Origin: Nitrospirota bacterium
Lineage (GTDB): Bacteria > Nitrospirota > Thermodesulfovibrionia > UBA6902
NCBI GenBank assembly: GCA_016213935.1
Contig: JACQZG010000030.1
Coordinates: forward strand, 1 to 62,054
Reading direction: 5' to 3'
Length of the DNA: 62,054 bases
Shown one piece after another: positions 9,348 through 18,124 of this stretch (the first letter of the stretch is position 1; the number at the start of each line of letters is the position of its first letter). The notes under the pieces were generated by a model. That model was not told where the DNA came from. It saw only the letters and a list, made by a program, of their open reading frames with translations, and ran no database searches. The position numbers and the translations under genes are program-made.

Positions 9348-9376
9348 TTGACAATTTTAAAATAAATTAGTATGAT
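9348..9376 (+). promoter_or_regulatory. Sigma-70-type promoter for the exported-protein island
   Basis: TTGACA at 9348-9353, a 17-bp spacer and TATGAT at 9371-9376, in an AT-rich stretch. The predicted start near 9383 leaves a leader of about 45 nt with AGAAGGAG before the ATG at 9427. It is the best promoter match on the plus strand in this region. Confidence 0.65.
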
Positions 9377-9426
9377 TGGTTATATTTAAATCCAAACGGA
9401 TATAATTTCTTCTCAGAAGGAGAATT

Positions 9427-11232
9427 ATGAAGATGATTGGTTCATTACAAGGAAGCTATTTCTCTTGCAGCAAGTTAAGTATCATTATTATATTTGTTCT
9501 GACGGTTGGATTGCCGTTTAATGCTCATGCGCTTACGGAATCAAGGGTAGTAAGCGTGCCTGAAAGAATATACGGGCTTGGCGCTTCGGGAGAGAAGGCG
9601 GCAGCCGTCTTGAATAAATCTGTTGTATCGATAGGCGCGGAGTCAGGAAACCCGAAACAGTTTTCTGATCTTGGACAGGTCATAAAGAATTTCTCTATTG
9701 ATGAAAGAGGCTCAAGGCTTTTCCTTATTCCTGATAATGAGAAAGAGATACATATTTTTGACGTTGGAAACGGTGCATTGGCCGGCAGGATTAATACAGA
9801 TGAAAAAACCGTGGCATTCTGCGTTGACTCTGTCAGAAATCTTCTTTACGCCGCTCAGCAGGAGAAAGGGGTAATAGATGTTTTTAATCTTTCAACCCTG
9901 ACAAAAACAAAACAGTTTTCATTGAAGGAGAAGATCTCAAATCTCTTCTGTTATAGTGAAAAAAATCTGCTTCTTGCCGTAATTCAGAATGATAAGAATA
10001 CAAACGGAAGCCTTCAACTGCTTGATGGAGAAGGCGTGCTGAAGGAGAGATATGTTTTTGACAAGAAGATTAAAAATATCTCACTTGATGACAAAACCGG
10101 CAAAGCGGCGATTCTCACATGGGAAGGTAAAATTTATATGCTCGATATCAACAGCAGAGCTTTGAGCAATCTCTCGTATCTGAACCAAAATACAGCAGAT
10201 ATCGAGTTAAGAGGAAGCAAACTGCTTGCAACTGATGCCGTGTCCGGAAATTTATTGATAGCAGATTCATCATCAGGCGGAATATCGGAAAAAGTTTATA
10301 TTGGCGCTAATGCCGAGCATATCGCCTGTACCGGGAAATATTGTTTCGTTACTTTCAAGCAGGGGATAAAGGTGCTTAAGGAAGAAAGCCCTGCATCAAC
10401 AATTGAGCTGAATATTGTCTTCCCGCCGGATAATGAGACAATATCAAAACCTTACACATTAGTCACGGGAACGGTGAGTAACAGCGCGGGCAAAGAGACG
10501 GGCGTGACTGTGAACGGTATTATTGCCGACACTTATAACGGAGGTTTCTTGATCAACAATCTTCATCTATTGGAAGGTGAAAATACGATTGTCGTGACGG
10601 CGGCCGATACAGCCGGGAGCGTGTCTTCTGCCTCTCGAAAAGTTTATTATTCGCCGTCCGCTCCTTATATCACCCTCGGTTCAAACAATATGTCCGGAAT
10701 CGCACCGCTTAAAACATATTTTTATGTCGATACCGCGATACCTAATTCAGTCAGTTCGTTTAAAATGGATTATGAAGGAGACGGCGTTATTGATTACACC
10801 GGGACTTCATTTGATGATATTTCATTTGAATACGCGTCAGAAGGCGTCTATTACCCCACTGCCTTTGTTATAGACAGCGAGAATAATGTGTATCAAAGTT
10901 ATGTTGCGATAGTTGTCCAGAATGCGGCGGAACTTAATACACTGTTAAATGGGAAATGGGAAGGGATGAGGAGTTCGCTTCTCAATCAGGATGTTGAGAG
11001 GGCGCTCGGATATTTTGCCGAGAGGGCAAAAGATAAATACAGAAGGATATTTACCGCCCTTGAGAATAAACTGCCGGAGATTACCGGGAACTTTGTCGAA
11101 TTCAACATTCTTGACGTTTACGAGAATTCCGCGGAATATGAAGTGATAGCGAATGAGAACGGGATTTTTTACTCATATCCCGGGACGCTTATCAAAGACG
11201 GCAGCGGCATATGGAAATTCAAGGATTTTTAA
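9427..11232 (+). CDS. Exported beta-propeller/PKD-like protein
   Basis: A 601-aa protein with an N-terminal hydrophobic export signal (LSIIIIFVLTVGLPFNAHA). Residues about 45-330 hold repeated short beta units such as RLFLIPDNEKEIHIFDVGNG and NLLYAAQQEKGVIDVFNL, typical of a YncE/WD-like propeller. An Ig-like segment (IVFPPDNETISKPYTLVTG) and a PKD-like segment (KMDYEGDGVIDYTG) follow. The last ~110 residues (LNTLLNGKWEGMRSSLLNQD to GIWKFKDF) form an NTF2-like module that resembles the C-terminus of the protein at 14980. It is first gene of a likely operon and has a good promoter. No enzymatic motif is seen. Confidence 0.7.
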   Translation: MKMIGSLQGSYFSCSKLSIIIIFVLTVGLPFNAHALTESRVVSVPERIYGLGASGEKAAAVLNKSVVSIGAESGNPKQFSDLGQVIKNFSIDERGSRLFLIPDNEKEIHIFDVGNGALAGRINTDEKTVAFCVDSVRNLLYAAQQEKGVIDVFNLSTLTKTKQFSLKEKISNLFCYSEKNLLLAVIQNDKNTNGSLQLLDGEGVLKERYVFDKKIKNISLDDKTGKAAILTWEGKIYMLDINSRALSNLSYLNQNTADIELRGSKLLATDAVSGNLLIADSSSGGISEKVYIGANAEHIACTGKYCFVTFKQGIKVLKEESPASTIELNIVFPPDNETISKPYTLVTGTVSNSAGKETGVTVNGIIADTYNGGFLINNLHLLEGENTIVVTAADTAGSVSSASRKVYYSPSAPYITLGSNNMSGIAPLKTYFYVDTAIPNSVSSFKMDYEGDGVIDYTGTSFDDISFEYASEGVYYPTAFVIDSENNVYQSYVAIVVQNAAELNTLLNGKWEGMRSSLLNQDVERALGYFAERAKDKYRRIFTALENKLPEITGNFVEFNILDVYENSAEYEVIANENGIFYSYPGTLIKDGSGIWKFKDF

Positions 11233-11310
11233 CAAGAGAAGAGTATTGTCTGGTTAATAAATGATTAAACATAATGACGCCTGAAGAACTTTATTAATAT
11301 GAGGAGGGTT

Positions 11311-11877
11311 ATGAAACGCGTATTTGGAATCTCGGCGATTTTATTTACCATGCTTTTTTTATCATGTACAGCCGCGAATGCTTTTTTTATCAGGTATGAC
11401 GGGCCGTATGAGGGGAGAGTTATAGACTCTGAGACAAAAGAGCCGGTTGAGGGGGTAGTGGTTCTTGGGGTCTGGTACGAGGAGCGGCCTAATGTCGCGG
11501 GATCAAACAGCGTTTACTATGACGCAAAAGAGACGGTCACTGACAAGAACGGGGAATTCAAAATAGAAGGCTTGGGGCTTAAGATGTTCAGCTATGTCGG
11601 CATGATGCAGTTCATGATATTTAAGGCTGGGTATCAATATGAAAGCGGGCCGTGGGAGTCATTAAAAGTGGGATTAATTTATCAGGATACTGTCAAATGG
11701 GAAGGAGATAAGCCGATTATTCCTTTAAAGAAATTGACGATGGAGGAGAGAGAGAGTCAATCGGGGCCTCCTTCACCACCACATGAAGCTGCGAAAGAAA
11801 AAATTAAGCTTATGGTGGGAGAAATCAATAAGGATAGAGCTGACCAAGGATTAAAGCCAATTGACATTGGGAGGTAA
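11311..11877 (+). CDS. Exported carboxypeptidase-regulatory-like protein
   Basis: The start is taken at ATG 11311 because GAGGAGG sits just before it; an earlier ATG at 11299 overlaps that Shine-Dalgarno. The 188-aa product has a signal sequence with a lipobox-like Cys (MLFLSCTAANA). Next comes YEGRVIDSETKEPVEGVVVLGVW and KETVTDKNGEFKIEGLGL, the beta-sandwich of CarboxypepD_reg-like domains that often serves as a surface or adhesion module. The Pro-rich C-terminal tail is charged. It sits between the propeller protein and the nuclease-like protein, probably in one operon. Confidence 0.65.
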   Translation: MKRVFGISAILFTMLFLSCTAANAFFIRYDGPYEGRVIDSETKEPVEGVVVLGVWYEERPNVAGSNSVYYDAKETVTDKNGEFKIEGLGLKMFSYVGMMQFMIFKAGYQYESGPWESLKVGLIYQDTVKWEGDKPIIPLKKLTMEERESQSGPPSPPHEAAKEKIKLMVGEINKDRADQGLKPIDIGR

Positions 11878-11884
11878 TGGATAT

Positions 11885-14122
11885 ATGAAGAATATTTTCA
11901 TTAGTGCGACTCTGATTACTTTTCTGGGCTTAATTACCAGTAAAAATGCTTTTCCTTGGGATGATGATGTTACGCATAAAAATCTCTCAAGGTATGCAAC
12001 CGAAATGTCCATATTAGATAAAAATAAGGGGGATTACTTAAAAAATATTGGGTTTGTGAATGGGTTAAAAGAAGAAATAACATGGGATGAAACAGATGCT
12101 ATTGAAGAATGGATTGCCCAAGGCGCACAACTTGAAGACGCCGGTAGTGATGCTGATGCTGTTATTGGCAGAGCAAGATACGCAAATCATTTTCATGATC
12201 CGACAAAAGAATGGAATGTTGCGGGGCTTTCCGATCTACAATTTCGGAATGGTGAATCTGCTATTCTTTGGGCTCAGGATAGCGCGAAACAATCTGTATC
12301 TATAGAAGAAGACTGGTCATGGCATAAGATTAGGCAGGTTTATTACTGGGCTTTAATTTCAGAGACAGACGAATTAAGGCAGATAAATTTTGCTCAGACA
12401 TTCAGAGGGCTTGGGCATCAGATGCACCTTATTCAGGACATGGCACAGCCGGCGCATGTACGGAATGACGCTCATCCTATTGACGGCAAGGGATGGATGG
12501 ACGGCTTGGAGACATGGACAAAGGGTAAGATACAAAATCTGAATGCAATGAAAAATTTTGCTCCTGACCTTAAATCTCCTCAGGTGAATTTATCCGTTGA
12601 TATTGTTTATGAAGGTGAAAATTATTCTCCCATCACGCAGTTAATTGACACGAATCAATACAACGACACGGCGCCGGATATAAGCCTCACATGGGGATTA
12701 GCGGAATACACAAACTCAAACTTTGTAAGCGACGATACGATATTCACGGAGAATCTCCATCCTGAATATAATCATTACTTTCCTTACCCGAGATACAGCA
12801 AAGAGAGCTACAGTCAGTATGAAATAGACCTGCCTTATTTCAGAAAGAGAATTTACTTAAGGAAGAATGATATTGACGGTGAGCCTGTTGAGCATTTTGT
12901 TACTGCGGGGCCGCTCTTCAGATTTCTCGATTTTGACCCGGAGCTTCAAAAAGATGAATTTAAACTTGATCCAGCCGTGCATGCGGACTACGCCGCTCTT
13001 CTTATACCCCGCGCCGTCGGCTACTCAGCCGGGCTTTTGGATTACTTCTTCAGGGGAGACATCACACTGGAATTCGACCCTGACACGGGATATGACCATG
13101 TAATTTTTAATAACAGCGATGAAGAGATGGAGGGCTCTTTTGAGATTTACTATGATGACATATACGGCAAGAGGCGGTTTTTGTGGAGCGGCGACCTCTT
13201 AATATCGCCGAATGGGAAGAGCACATCTATAAGCTTTGACCCTCCAGCAGATCCAAAGGAGCCGGATAAATACATTCTCGTCTTCAGCGGCAGGATGGGT
13301 AGCGAATATAACGCGGTTGCGGGAAGGGTTGTTGTCATGCCCAATATGGAATTACGAAGGGCACATTTCATCGTCTTCAGAGACAACGACGATAAGCTGA
13401 AGGACAATGCCACAGGCTTGTATAAGGCGGAGATTGGCGATGACAGGAGCGGATATTACGACACTCAAAGCATTCTAATGATAACAGCCGCGGCAAGGGA
13501 AGTGCCTGAAGATTGGGGGTTCACTAATAACACACAATATTACTGGAAATTCCGAAAAGTTTCGGGGCAGGCAAAGCTTGTTCAGGAGGGGACTGAGCCG
13601 GGAGACAGGCGTTTATACCATAAAGTTGTCGTGAATGTTGACGGCGTAACCTTGACGCTCAACAGGATGGAGCGGGCGACGTGGGCGGATTTTGTAACTC
13701 ATTCCGACGATTATTGGTATTATTATGACAATCCCTATGTTTATCACACGGATGACCCGCTGCACGATATATACTGGAATGACGGTTATGATGCTGCTGC
13801 AGGAATGTGCGACAGTTCAATTATTATTATGCAATCCTTCGGGCGGCCTGGCTGGATTCGAAATGCAATACACATATTCGGACACCCGGGAATGGCTTAC
13901 GGAGGAGTAATGAGAAATCCTGCTTTTACCGGAGACTCTTCTTATAACGCGTTTCCCGGCGAAGTTTGGATGGGCAACATGGCTGATCCATGGTGGTTTT
14001 CGAAATATGTAACTCGTGCCGGCAACGATGTCTGGAGAGCATTGTCAACAGAAGAGAACAACGCGGACAAGATTGAGATGTACTCAGCTCATGCTCCGAT
14101 GTATCCGCCCGCTCCGTTTTAG
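11885..14122 (+). CDS. Exported S1/P1-nuclease / phospholipase C-like protein
   Basis: A 745-aa protein starting at ATG 11885 (GGGAGG upstream), overlapping nothing and just 7 bp after the previous stop. The signal peptide ends near KNAFPW, leaving the Trp-Asp-Asp-Asp N-terminus that suits zinc phospholipase C/S1-P1 nucleases, in which the mature N-terminal Trp binds zinc. Further metal-ligand candidates are HKNLSRYA, NHFHDP, FRGLGHQMHLIQDMAQPAH and AEYTNSNF. The C-terminal ~350 residues form a beta-rich region of unknown role. The substrate (nucleic acid or phospholipid) cannot be decided from sequence alone. Confidence 0.65.
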   Translation: MKNIFISATLITFLGLITSKNAFPWDDDVTHKNLSRYATEMSILDKNKGDYLKNIGFVNGLKEEITWDETDAIEEWIAQGAQLEDAGSDADAVIGRARYANHFHDPTKEWNVAGLSDLQFRNGESAILWAQDSAKQSVSIEEDWSWHKIRQVYYWALISETDELRQINFAQTFRGLGHQMHLIQDMAQPAHVRNDAHPIDGKGWMDGLETWTKGKIQNLNAMKNFAPDLKSPQVNLSVDIVYEGENYSPITQLIDTNQYNDTAPDISLTWGLAEYTNSNFVSDDTIFTENLHPEYNHYFPYPRYSKESYSQYEIDLPYFRKRIYLRKNDIDGEPVEHFVTAGPLFRFLDFDPELQKDEFKLDPAVHADYAALLIPRAVGYSAGLLDYFFRGDITLEFDPDTGYDHVIFNNSDEEMEGSFEIYYDDIYGKRRFLWSGDLLISPNGKSTSISFDPPADPKEPDKYILVFSGRMGSEYNAVAGRVVVMPNMELRRAHFIVFRDNDDKLKDNATGLYKAEIGDDRSGYYDTQSILMITAAAREVPEDWGFTNNTQYYWKFRKVSGQAKLVQEGTEPGDRRLYHKVVVNVDGVTLTLNRMERATWADFVTHSDDYWYYYDNPYVYHTDDPLHDIYWNDGYDAAAGMCDSSIIIMQSFGRPGWIRNAIHIFGHPGMAYGGVMRNPAFTGDSSYNAFPGEVWMGNMADPWWFSKYVTRAGNDVWRALSTEENNADKIEMYSAHAPMYPPAPF

Positions 14123-14157
14123 CTGTAAATGGGACAGTTTTAATCGGCAGAATTCTT

Positions 14158-14174
14158 GGAATTTCTAAAATTCC
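14158..14174. other. Perfect 7-bp hairpin
   Basis: GGAATTT-CTA-AAATTCC follows the nuclease-like gene by 35 bp. There is no T-run after it, so it is only a weak candidate for a terminator or mRNA 3' end structure. Confidence 0.3.
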
Positions 14175-14230
14175 TTTAGCTTGAAAGGGGTGATTTAAAA
14201 AAATGCTTACTCTCCATTATAACGCTGCTG

Positions 14231-14257
14231 GTGTATAATATAGATTATCTATACACA
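14231..14257. promoter_or_regulatory. vapBC -10 box and operator dyad
   Basis: The sequence GTGTATA-N12-TATACAC is a 7-bp inverted repeat that contains TATAAT at 14234-14239. It ends 12 bp before the antitoxin ATG. Autorepression by a VapB-VapC complex at such dyads is usual, so this is the likely operator. No strong -35 hexamer is seen. Confidence 0.55.
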
Positions 14258-14269
14258 CGGGAGGCAGCA

Positions 14270-14464
14270 ATGAGAACAAACGTCGTTATTAATGATTCTT
14301 TGATGGAGACCGCTCTTAAATCATCCGGGCTAAAGACAAAAAAGGACGCTATAGAAGCCGGGTTAAAACTTCTGGTGAAGTTCAAGCGTCAAGCAAAGAT
14401 TAAAAATTATCGAGGCAAACTTAAATGGGTTGGCGATCTCGATGAGATGCGGACAGACAAATGA
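14270..14464 (+). CDS. vapB: VapB-type antitoxin
   Basis: The start is ATG 14270, preceded by GGGAGG; the upstream GTG lies inside the operator. The 64-aa product reads MRTNVVINDSLMETALKSSG and then LKTKKDAIEAGLKLLVK, the ribbon-helix-helix DNA-binding unit of the VapB family. The acidic/aromatic tail (GKLKWVGDLDEMR) is the usual toxin-binding segment. It overlaps vapC by 4 bp (ATGA). Confidence 0.88.
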   Translation: MRTNVVINDSLMETALKSSGLKTKKDAIEAGLKLLVKFKRQAKIKNYRGKLKWVGDLDEMRTDK

Positions 14465-14856
14465 TACTGGTTGACTCATCAGTCTGGATTGATTATTTCA
14501 ACGGGAAGGTAACCGACAAGACCGACTGGCTGGATTCAGCGATAGGAGATAAGGAGATCATTGTAGGGGATCTTATTTTGACAGAAGTTTTACAAGGGTT
14601 TCAAAACGATAATGACTTCAGAACAGCACAAAAATTATTATTGGATTTTCCATTTATGGAGATGGCAGGGCAAGACCTGGCGATAAAAAGTGCCATGAAT
14701 TATCGATTTCTCAGGAAGCATGGAGTCACTCTGCGGAAAACTATAGATGTTATGATCGGGACATTTTGTATTCATTATCGTTTTTCTCTGTTACATGATG
14801 ACAGAGATTTTGAACCGATGGAGAAGTATTTAAAACTAAAAAGCATAAAAATCTAA
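14461..14856 (+). CDS. vapC: VapC-type PIN-domain toxin
   Basis: A 131-aa PIN ribonuclease. Acidic site residues are visible in MILVDSSVWIDYF (D5), LILTEVLQGF (Glu), TIDVMIGTFC (Asp) and HDDRDFEPM (Asp). It is complete and in frame, so a working toxin is expected. VapC enzymes cut tRNA or rRNA; the target here is unknown. It is translationally coupled to the antitoxin. Confidence 0.88.
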   Translation: MILVDSSVWIDYFNGKVTDKTDWLDSAIGDKEIIVGDLILTEVLQGFQNDNDFRTAQKLLLDFPFMEMAGQDLAIKSAMNYRFLRKHGVTLRKTIDVMIGTFCIHYRFSLLHDDRDFEPMEKYLKLKSIKI

Positions 14857-14979
14857 CCTGCCTGCTGTCGGACGTCAATTCAGCCGCGCTCCATTACAAC
14901 CGTTTAGCCAGAGTCCCTTAATGGGGGGGCATTGGGGAGAGTGAATGAGGTTAGTTTTTTTAAAACAGGAGGTGACTCA

Positions 14980-15648
14980 ATGATAGATAAAATAATATTG
15001 CTTCTATTAATCTTTTTGCTCTTACCCATTCATACTGATTCTGCTTCTAAATTGTCTGATGAAGACATCTATTTTCTCCAGACGCTAAAAAAAATGGATA
15101 TTATCGATAAAGATCCTTCTGCGGTAAGTATAAACACTGAGGGCTTAATACGTCTCAGGCAATATTTAAAAAAGGAAGACCGAAGATTTTTTACGCAACT
15201 TAATGATATGGGGCTTCTCTCAAAAGAAAGAAATTCTGAAATGATAAATCTGACGAATGAGCAGTGGGAATACTTTAAAAAATATATGGAAGAAGGGATT
15301 TTCCCTCTCCGGTTACTGGGAGATCTCCCGGACTCGAGATTTGCCAGTCCTGAGAAGACATGGAATTCATACAAAACTGCTTTGATAAATGGTGATTTTG
15401 ACTTAGCCTTAAATTGCTTTGTCCCATCACGTGCCAAAAAACAAAAGAAAGTCATTGAGGCGATAGGCAAAGAAAAAATGAGAGAAATAGCTCGTCAATG
15501 GGAGTTAAATAATAAAGTAGAAGAAAATAAGGAAAAGGCCATGTATCAAATCACTTCCACTGAAGAGCATGATGGTAAAACAGCAAGTTATATTTTTGAT
15601 ATTCAATTTATAAATATAGTTGGTAATTGGAAAATTATTGATTTCTGA
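14980..15648 (+). CDS. Exported protein with NTF2-like C-terminal module
   Basis: The start is ATG 14980, preceded by AGGAGGTG. The 222-aa product has a signal peptide (IILLLLIFLLLPIHTDSAS), a charged helical middle, and a C-terminal module KTWNSYKTALINGDFDLALN ... VGNWKIIDF. The module has the same plan as the end of the protein at 9427 (small helices, then a strand pair, ending W-K-[IF]-x-D-F), so the two share a domain. It has no catalytic signature. The gene is AT-rich relative to the core genes around the window. Confidence 0.6.
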   Translation: MIDKIILLLLIFLLLPIHTDSASKLSDEDIYFLQTLKKMDIIDKDPSAVSINTEGLIRLRQYLKKEDRRFFTQLNDMGLLSKERNSEMINLTNEQWEYFKKYMEEGIFPLRLLGDLPDSRFASPEKTWNSYKTALINGDFDLALNCFVPSRAKKQKKVIEAIGKEKMREIARQWELNNKVEENKEKAMYQITSTEEHDGKTASYIFDIQFINIVGNWKIIDF

Positions 15649-15729
15649 TTGTTGCATAGATTTCATCAACTTACTTAAAAAAATGAGTGGTGACTGCTCA
15701 AACTCAGAAGAGAAAAACACTCTGAGGTT

Positions 15730-16146
15730 ATGCTTAAATCAATCGCATATTTATCAATAGTTATCTGCTTATTATTTACAGGCTGTGCGGGGCAGAACAG
15801 GGAAATCAATGAACTCGCGCAGGCGATCTATTCGCAAGCTCAGTTGAAACAGCCTTTACCTCCTCATGAATTCAAATCCGACGGCTGCTCCTATTGGCCT
15901 GATGGTGATTGGGAGGAATGCTGTGTAAGGCATGATGTGATTTACTGGCAGGGCGGCACTCGCTCTGAGAGGCGCATCGCGGATGCAAATTTAAAAGCAT
16001 GTGTATCTGAAACAGGCCATCCTGTTGCCGCTGATTTAATGCACTGGGGCGTAAGAATTGGAGGAGTCTGGTGGCTTCCGACTTCTTTCAGATGGGGTTT
16101 TGGATGGGATTATCCGCAGTACAGCCCTGCTAATGTTGAATATTAG
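15730..16146 (+). CDS. Phospholipase A2-like lipoprotein
   Basis: A 138-aa protein with a lipoprotein signal (SIVICLLFTGCAGQ). The conserved block SDGCSYWPDGDWEECCVRHD then VIYWQGGTRSERRIADANLK carries the CCxxHD motif of phospholipase A2-fold proteins, in which the His-Asp pair is catalytic. C-terminal Trp/Phe-rich residues suggest membrane contact. Related small bacterial proteins exist, but few have been tested. It would be anchored in the envelope. Activity is inferred from the motif only. Confidence 0.65.
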   Translation: MLKSIAYLSIVICLLFTGCAGQNREINELAQAIYSQAQLKQPLPPHEFKSDGCSYWPDGDWEECCVRHDVIYWQGGTRSERRIADANLKACVSETGHPVAADLMHWGVRIGGVWWLPTSFRWGFGWDYPQYSPANVEY

Positions 16147-16198
16147 GTTTTTGAGAATGACAATGTTAAGCGATATGCCAAATCTCAAGACGTAAAGG

Positions 16199-16204
16199 TA
16201 TAAT
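16199..16204 (+). promoter_or_regulatory. hicBA -10 box
   Basis: TATAAT 20 nt before the hicB ATG, followed by AAAAGGAGG as Shine-Dalgarno. The -35 region (tatgcca around 16175) is a poor match. Confidence 0.45.
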
Positions 16205-16223
16205 AGATACAAAAGGAGGCGAC

Positions 16224-16445
16224 ATGACACAAAGACTAACGGCAATCATAGAAAAAGAAGACGATGGATACGTTTCTCTTTGTCCTGAGCTTGATATAGC
16301 AAGCCAGGGCGATACAATTGAGCAGGCACGTGATAACCTCAAAGAGGCTTTGGAATTATTTTTTGAAACTGCCTCTCCTGAAGAGATCAAACAGCGGCTT
16401 CATGAAGATATATTTGTGACACAGGTTGAGGTTGCTGTTGGGTAA
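16224..16445 (+). CDS. hicB: HicB-family antitoxin
   Basis: A 73-aa protein: MTQRLTAIIEKEDDGYVSLC, PELDIASQGDTIEQARDNLK, EALELFFETA. This is the HicB partial RNase-H fold that binds HicA. It is the short form without a C-terminal DNA-binding domain. AAAAGGAGG lies 7 nt before the ATG. Its 3' end overlaps hicA by 8 bp. The gene order hicB-hicA is the less common of the two. Confidence 0.85.
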   Translation: MTQRLTAIIEKEDDGYVSLCPELDIASQGDTIEQARDNLKEALELFFETASPEEIKQRLHEDIFVTQVEVAVG

Positions 16446-16659
16446 ACTTCGCGTTCTTTCTGGAAGAGAAGTATGCGAAGTTCTCACTCGACACGGCTTT
16501 GCTGAAGTAAGGAAAAGGGGAAGCCACATAATTATGCAAAGAAAACTGTCCGGCAGCACAAATACCGTGCCGGTTCCTGACCATCACGAAATCAGAATTG
16601 GAACCTTGCAATCCATTATTCGTCAGTCTGGAATTTCTCGCATAGAATTTGAATCGTGA
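16438..16659 (+). CDS. hicA: HicA-family mRNA interferase toxin
   Basis: The start is proposed at TTG 16438, giving MGKLRVLSGREVCEVLTRHG and a normal 73-aa HicA. The dsRBD-like core RKRGSHIIMQRK carries the conserved catalytic His (GSH). VPVPDHHEIRIGTLQSIIRQ is the usual second half. It overlaps hicB by 8 bp, so translation is probably coupled. Confidence 0.85.
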   Translation: MGKLRVLSGREVCEVLTRHGFAEVRKRGSHIIMQRKLSGSTNTVPVPDHHEIRIGTLQSIIRQSGISRIEFES

Positions 16660-16716
16660 AACACAGATAAAGAATACTGCCTTCAATTAGATGCAAAATA
16701 ACCGTTGTGAGGATAA

Positions 16717-17811
16717 CTATCTCTCCTCAAACAGCTTCTTGTATTCCCCGTAACCTTCCTTCTCCAGATCCTCTTTCGCGATAAATCTGAGGGATGCGGA
16801 GTTCAGGCAATAGCGGAGGCCTGTCGGCTGAGGCCCGTCGTTAAAGACATGCCCGAGGTGGGAGCCGCCGTGCCTGCTTCTGACCTCTGTCCTATTCACA
16901 CCCAAACTGCTGTCTTCGCGCTCGTCAATATTGGCAGGCTCAAGCGGTTTTGAGAAGCTCGGCCAGCCGGTGCCGGACTCATACTTGTCAGCAGAGTTGA
17001 AGAGCGGTTCGCCGCTTACAATATCCACATATATGCCTTCGCGGTGATTGTTCCAGTACTCATTATCAAAAGCCCTTTCCGTGGCCTCTTTCTGTGTGAC
17101 ATCATATTGAAGCGGGGTGAGCCTTTTCTTCAGTTCTTCATCAGAGGGCTTGAAGTATTTTTGTTTTTCGTATTTCATCTTGCCTGTGTCTCCCCATGTT
17201 TTTTCAAGAAATGCTTCTCTGCCTGAGCCAGACTTGTACATTTTATAATGCTCCGGCTCTTTTTCATAGAATTTCTGGTGGTAATCTTCCGCAGAGTAGA
17301 ATTCAGAAGCGGGGACGATCTCGGTGACGATACGCTTTGAGAACTTGCCTGACCTTTCAAGCGCTTCCTTTGAGGCGAGGGCAAGCCTCTTCTGTTCTTC
17401 GCTATGATAAAAGATGGCTGTCCTGTATTGAGTACCGTTGTCGGCAAACTGCTTATTCAGGGTTGTCGGGTCAATGCTATGCCAGAAGATATCAAGCAGT
17501 TCTTCGTAACCGGTCTGTGCCGGGTCAAATATTATCTCAACCGCTTCGGCATGCCCTGTTGTGCCTGAACTGACCTCCTCATATGTCGGATTCTTTGTGT
17601 TACCGCCGGTGTAGCCTGCCCTTGTAGAGACAACACCTTTGAGCTTATCGTAAGGCGGCTGCATACACCAGAAACACCCGCCGGCAAATGTGGCTTTTTC
17701 AAGTTTCGCGAAAGATGCCTGAACCATTGCCTCATCATTGCCTTTGATCATAGTCATGGCTGTCACTCCTGATAATATTGTAAGGGATAAAATAATGAGC
17801 GTCTTATTCAT
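16717..17811 (-). CDS. msrAB: Bifunctional methionine sulfoxide reductase MsrAB, exported
   Basis: A 364-aa fusion. The N-terminal hydrophobic segment ([17 protein letters not shown]) suggests export. MsrA begins near residue 38 with [13 protein letters not shown] (catalytic C46). The MsrB half starts near 215 ([17 protein letters not shown]) and has the catalytic Cys in [13 protein letters not shown]. Together they reduce the S and R forms of methionine sulfoxide, probably in the periplasm with a thioredoxin-like partner. The length matches MsrAB fusions without a thioredoxin domain. The gene is monocistronic. Confidence 0.93.
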   Translation of the reverse strand: MNKTLIILSLTILSGVTAMTMIKGNDEAMVQASFAKLEKATFAGGCFWCMQPPYDKLKGVVSTRAGYTGGNTKNPTYEEVSSGTTGHAEAVEIIFDPAQTGYEELLDIFWHSIDPTTLNKQFADNGTQYRTAIFYHSEEQKRLALASKEALERSGKFSKRIVTEIVPASEFYSAEDYHQKFYEKEPEHYKMYKSGSGREAFLEKTWGDTGKMKYEKQKYFKPSDEELKKRLTPLQYDVTQKEATERAFDNEYWNNHREGIYVDIVSGEPLFNSADKYESGTGWPSFSKPLEPANIDEREDSSLGVNRTEVRSRHGGSHLGHVFNDGPQPTGLRYCLNSASLRFIAKEDLEKEGYGEYKKLFEER

Positions 17812-17874
17812 ATATTCAATTTACACCTTTTCGGTGAAAAGATTATGAAGAGGCGACCGTGCTAACATATAGAC

Positions 17875-18066
17875 ATGAAGATACTGATTCTCATAGGATT
17901 GATAATCGCCGTTTATCTCTTCGCCGCCATAAATCTCAGGATGGGCTACAGAAAGCTCCTTTGAGGCGGTGTATCTCCCTCCGTGAGAGAGAGGCTGGCA
18001 AAAAGGCTTCAGGACAAAGGCATTAATCCCCCCAAATGGATGACAAGGCGTTCCCGCGGCTGCTGA
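17875..18066 (+). CDS. Candidate small membrane selenoprotein (in-frame TGA)
   Basis: ATG 17875 opens a frame with one TM helix (MKILILIGLIIAVYLFAAIN), then LRMGYRKLL and TGA at 17962-17964. The same frame continues with protein-like, basic sequence (GGVSPSVRERLAKRLQDKG, INPPKWMTRRSRGC) to TGA 18064. Read through, it is 63 residues. Ten bases after the TGA, CTCCCTC/GAGAGAG can pair (one mismatch) around the loop CGTGA, with a G at loop position 2 and 18 nt from the TGA. That fits the described bacterial SECIS geometry. Alternatives are a 29-aa peptide, or a nonsense mutation from Cys, Trp or Arg. No Shine-Dalgarno is seen. Confidence 0.4.
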
Positions 18067-18078
18067 AGCTTTTTCTGT

Positions 18079-18106
18079 TTGATTAATCTTCTTTAAAACC
18101 TATAAA
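18079..18106 (+). promoter_or_regulatory. Likely tRNA-Leu promoter
   Basis: TTGATT at 18079-18084, a 16-bp spacer and TATAAA at 18101-18106. The predicted start near 18113 is about 12 nt before the mature tRNA 5' end. Confidence 0.45.
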
Positions 18107-18124
18107 ATTATTCCGAAGTATCGC

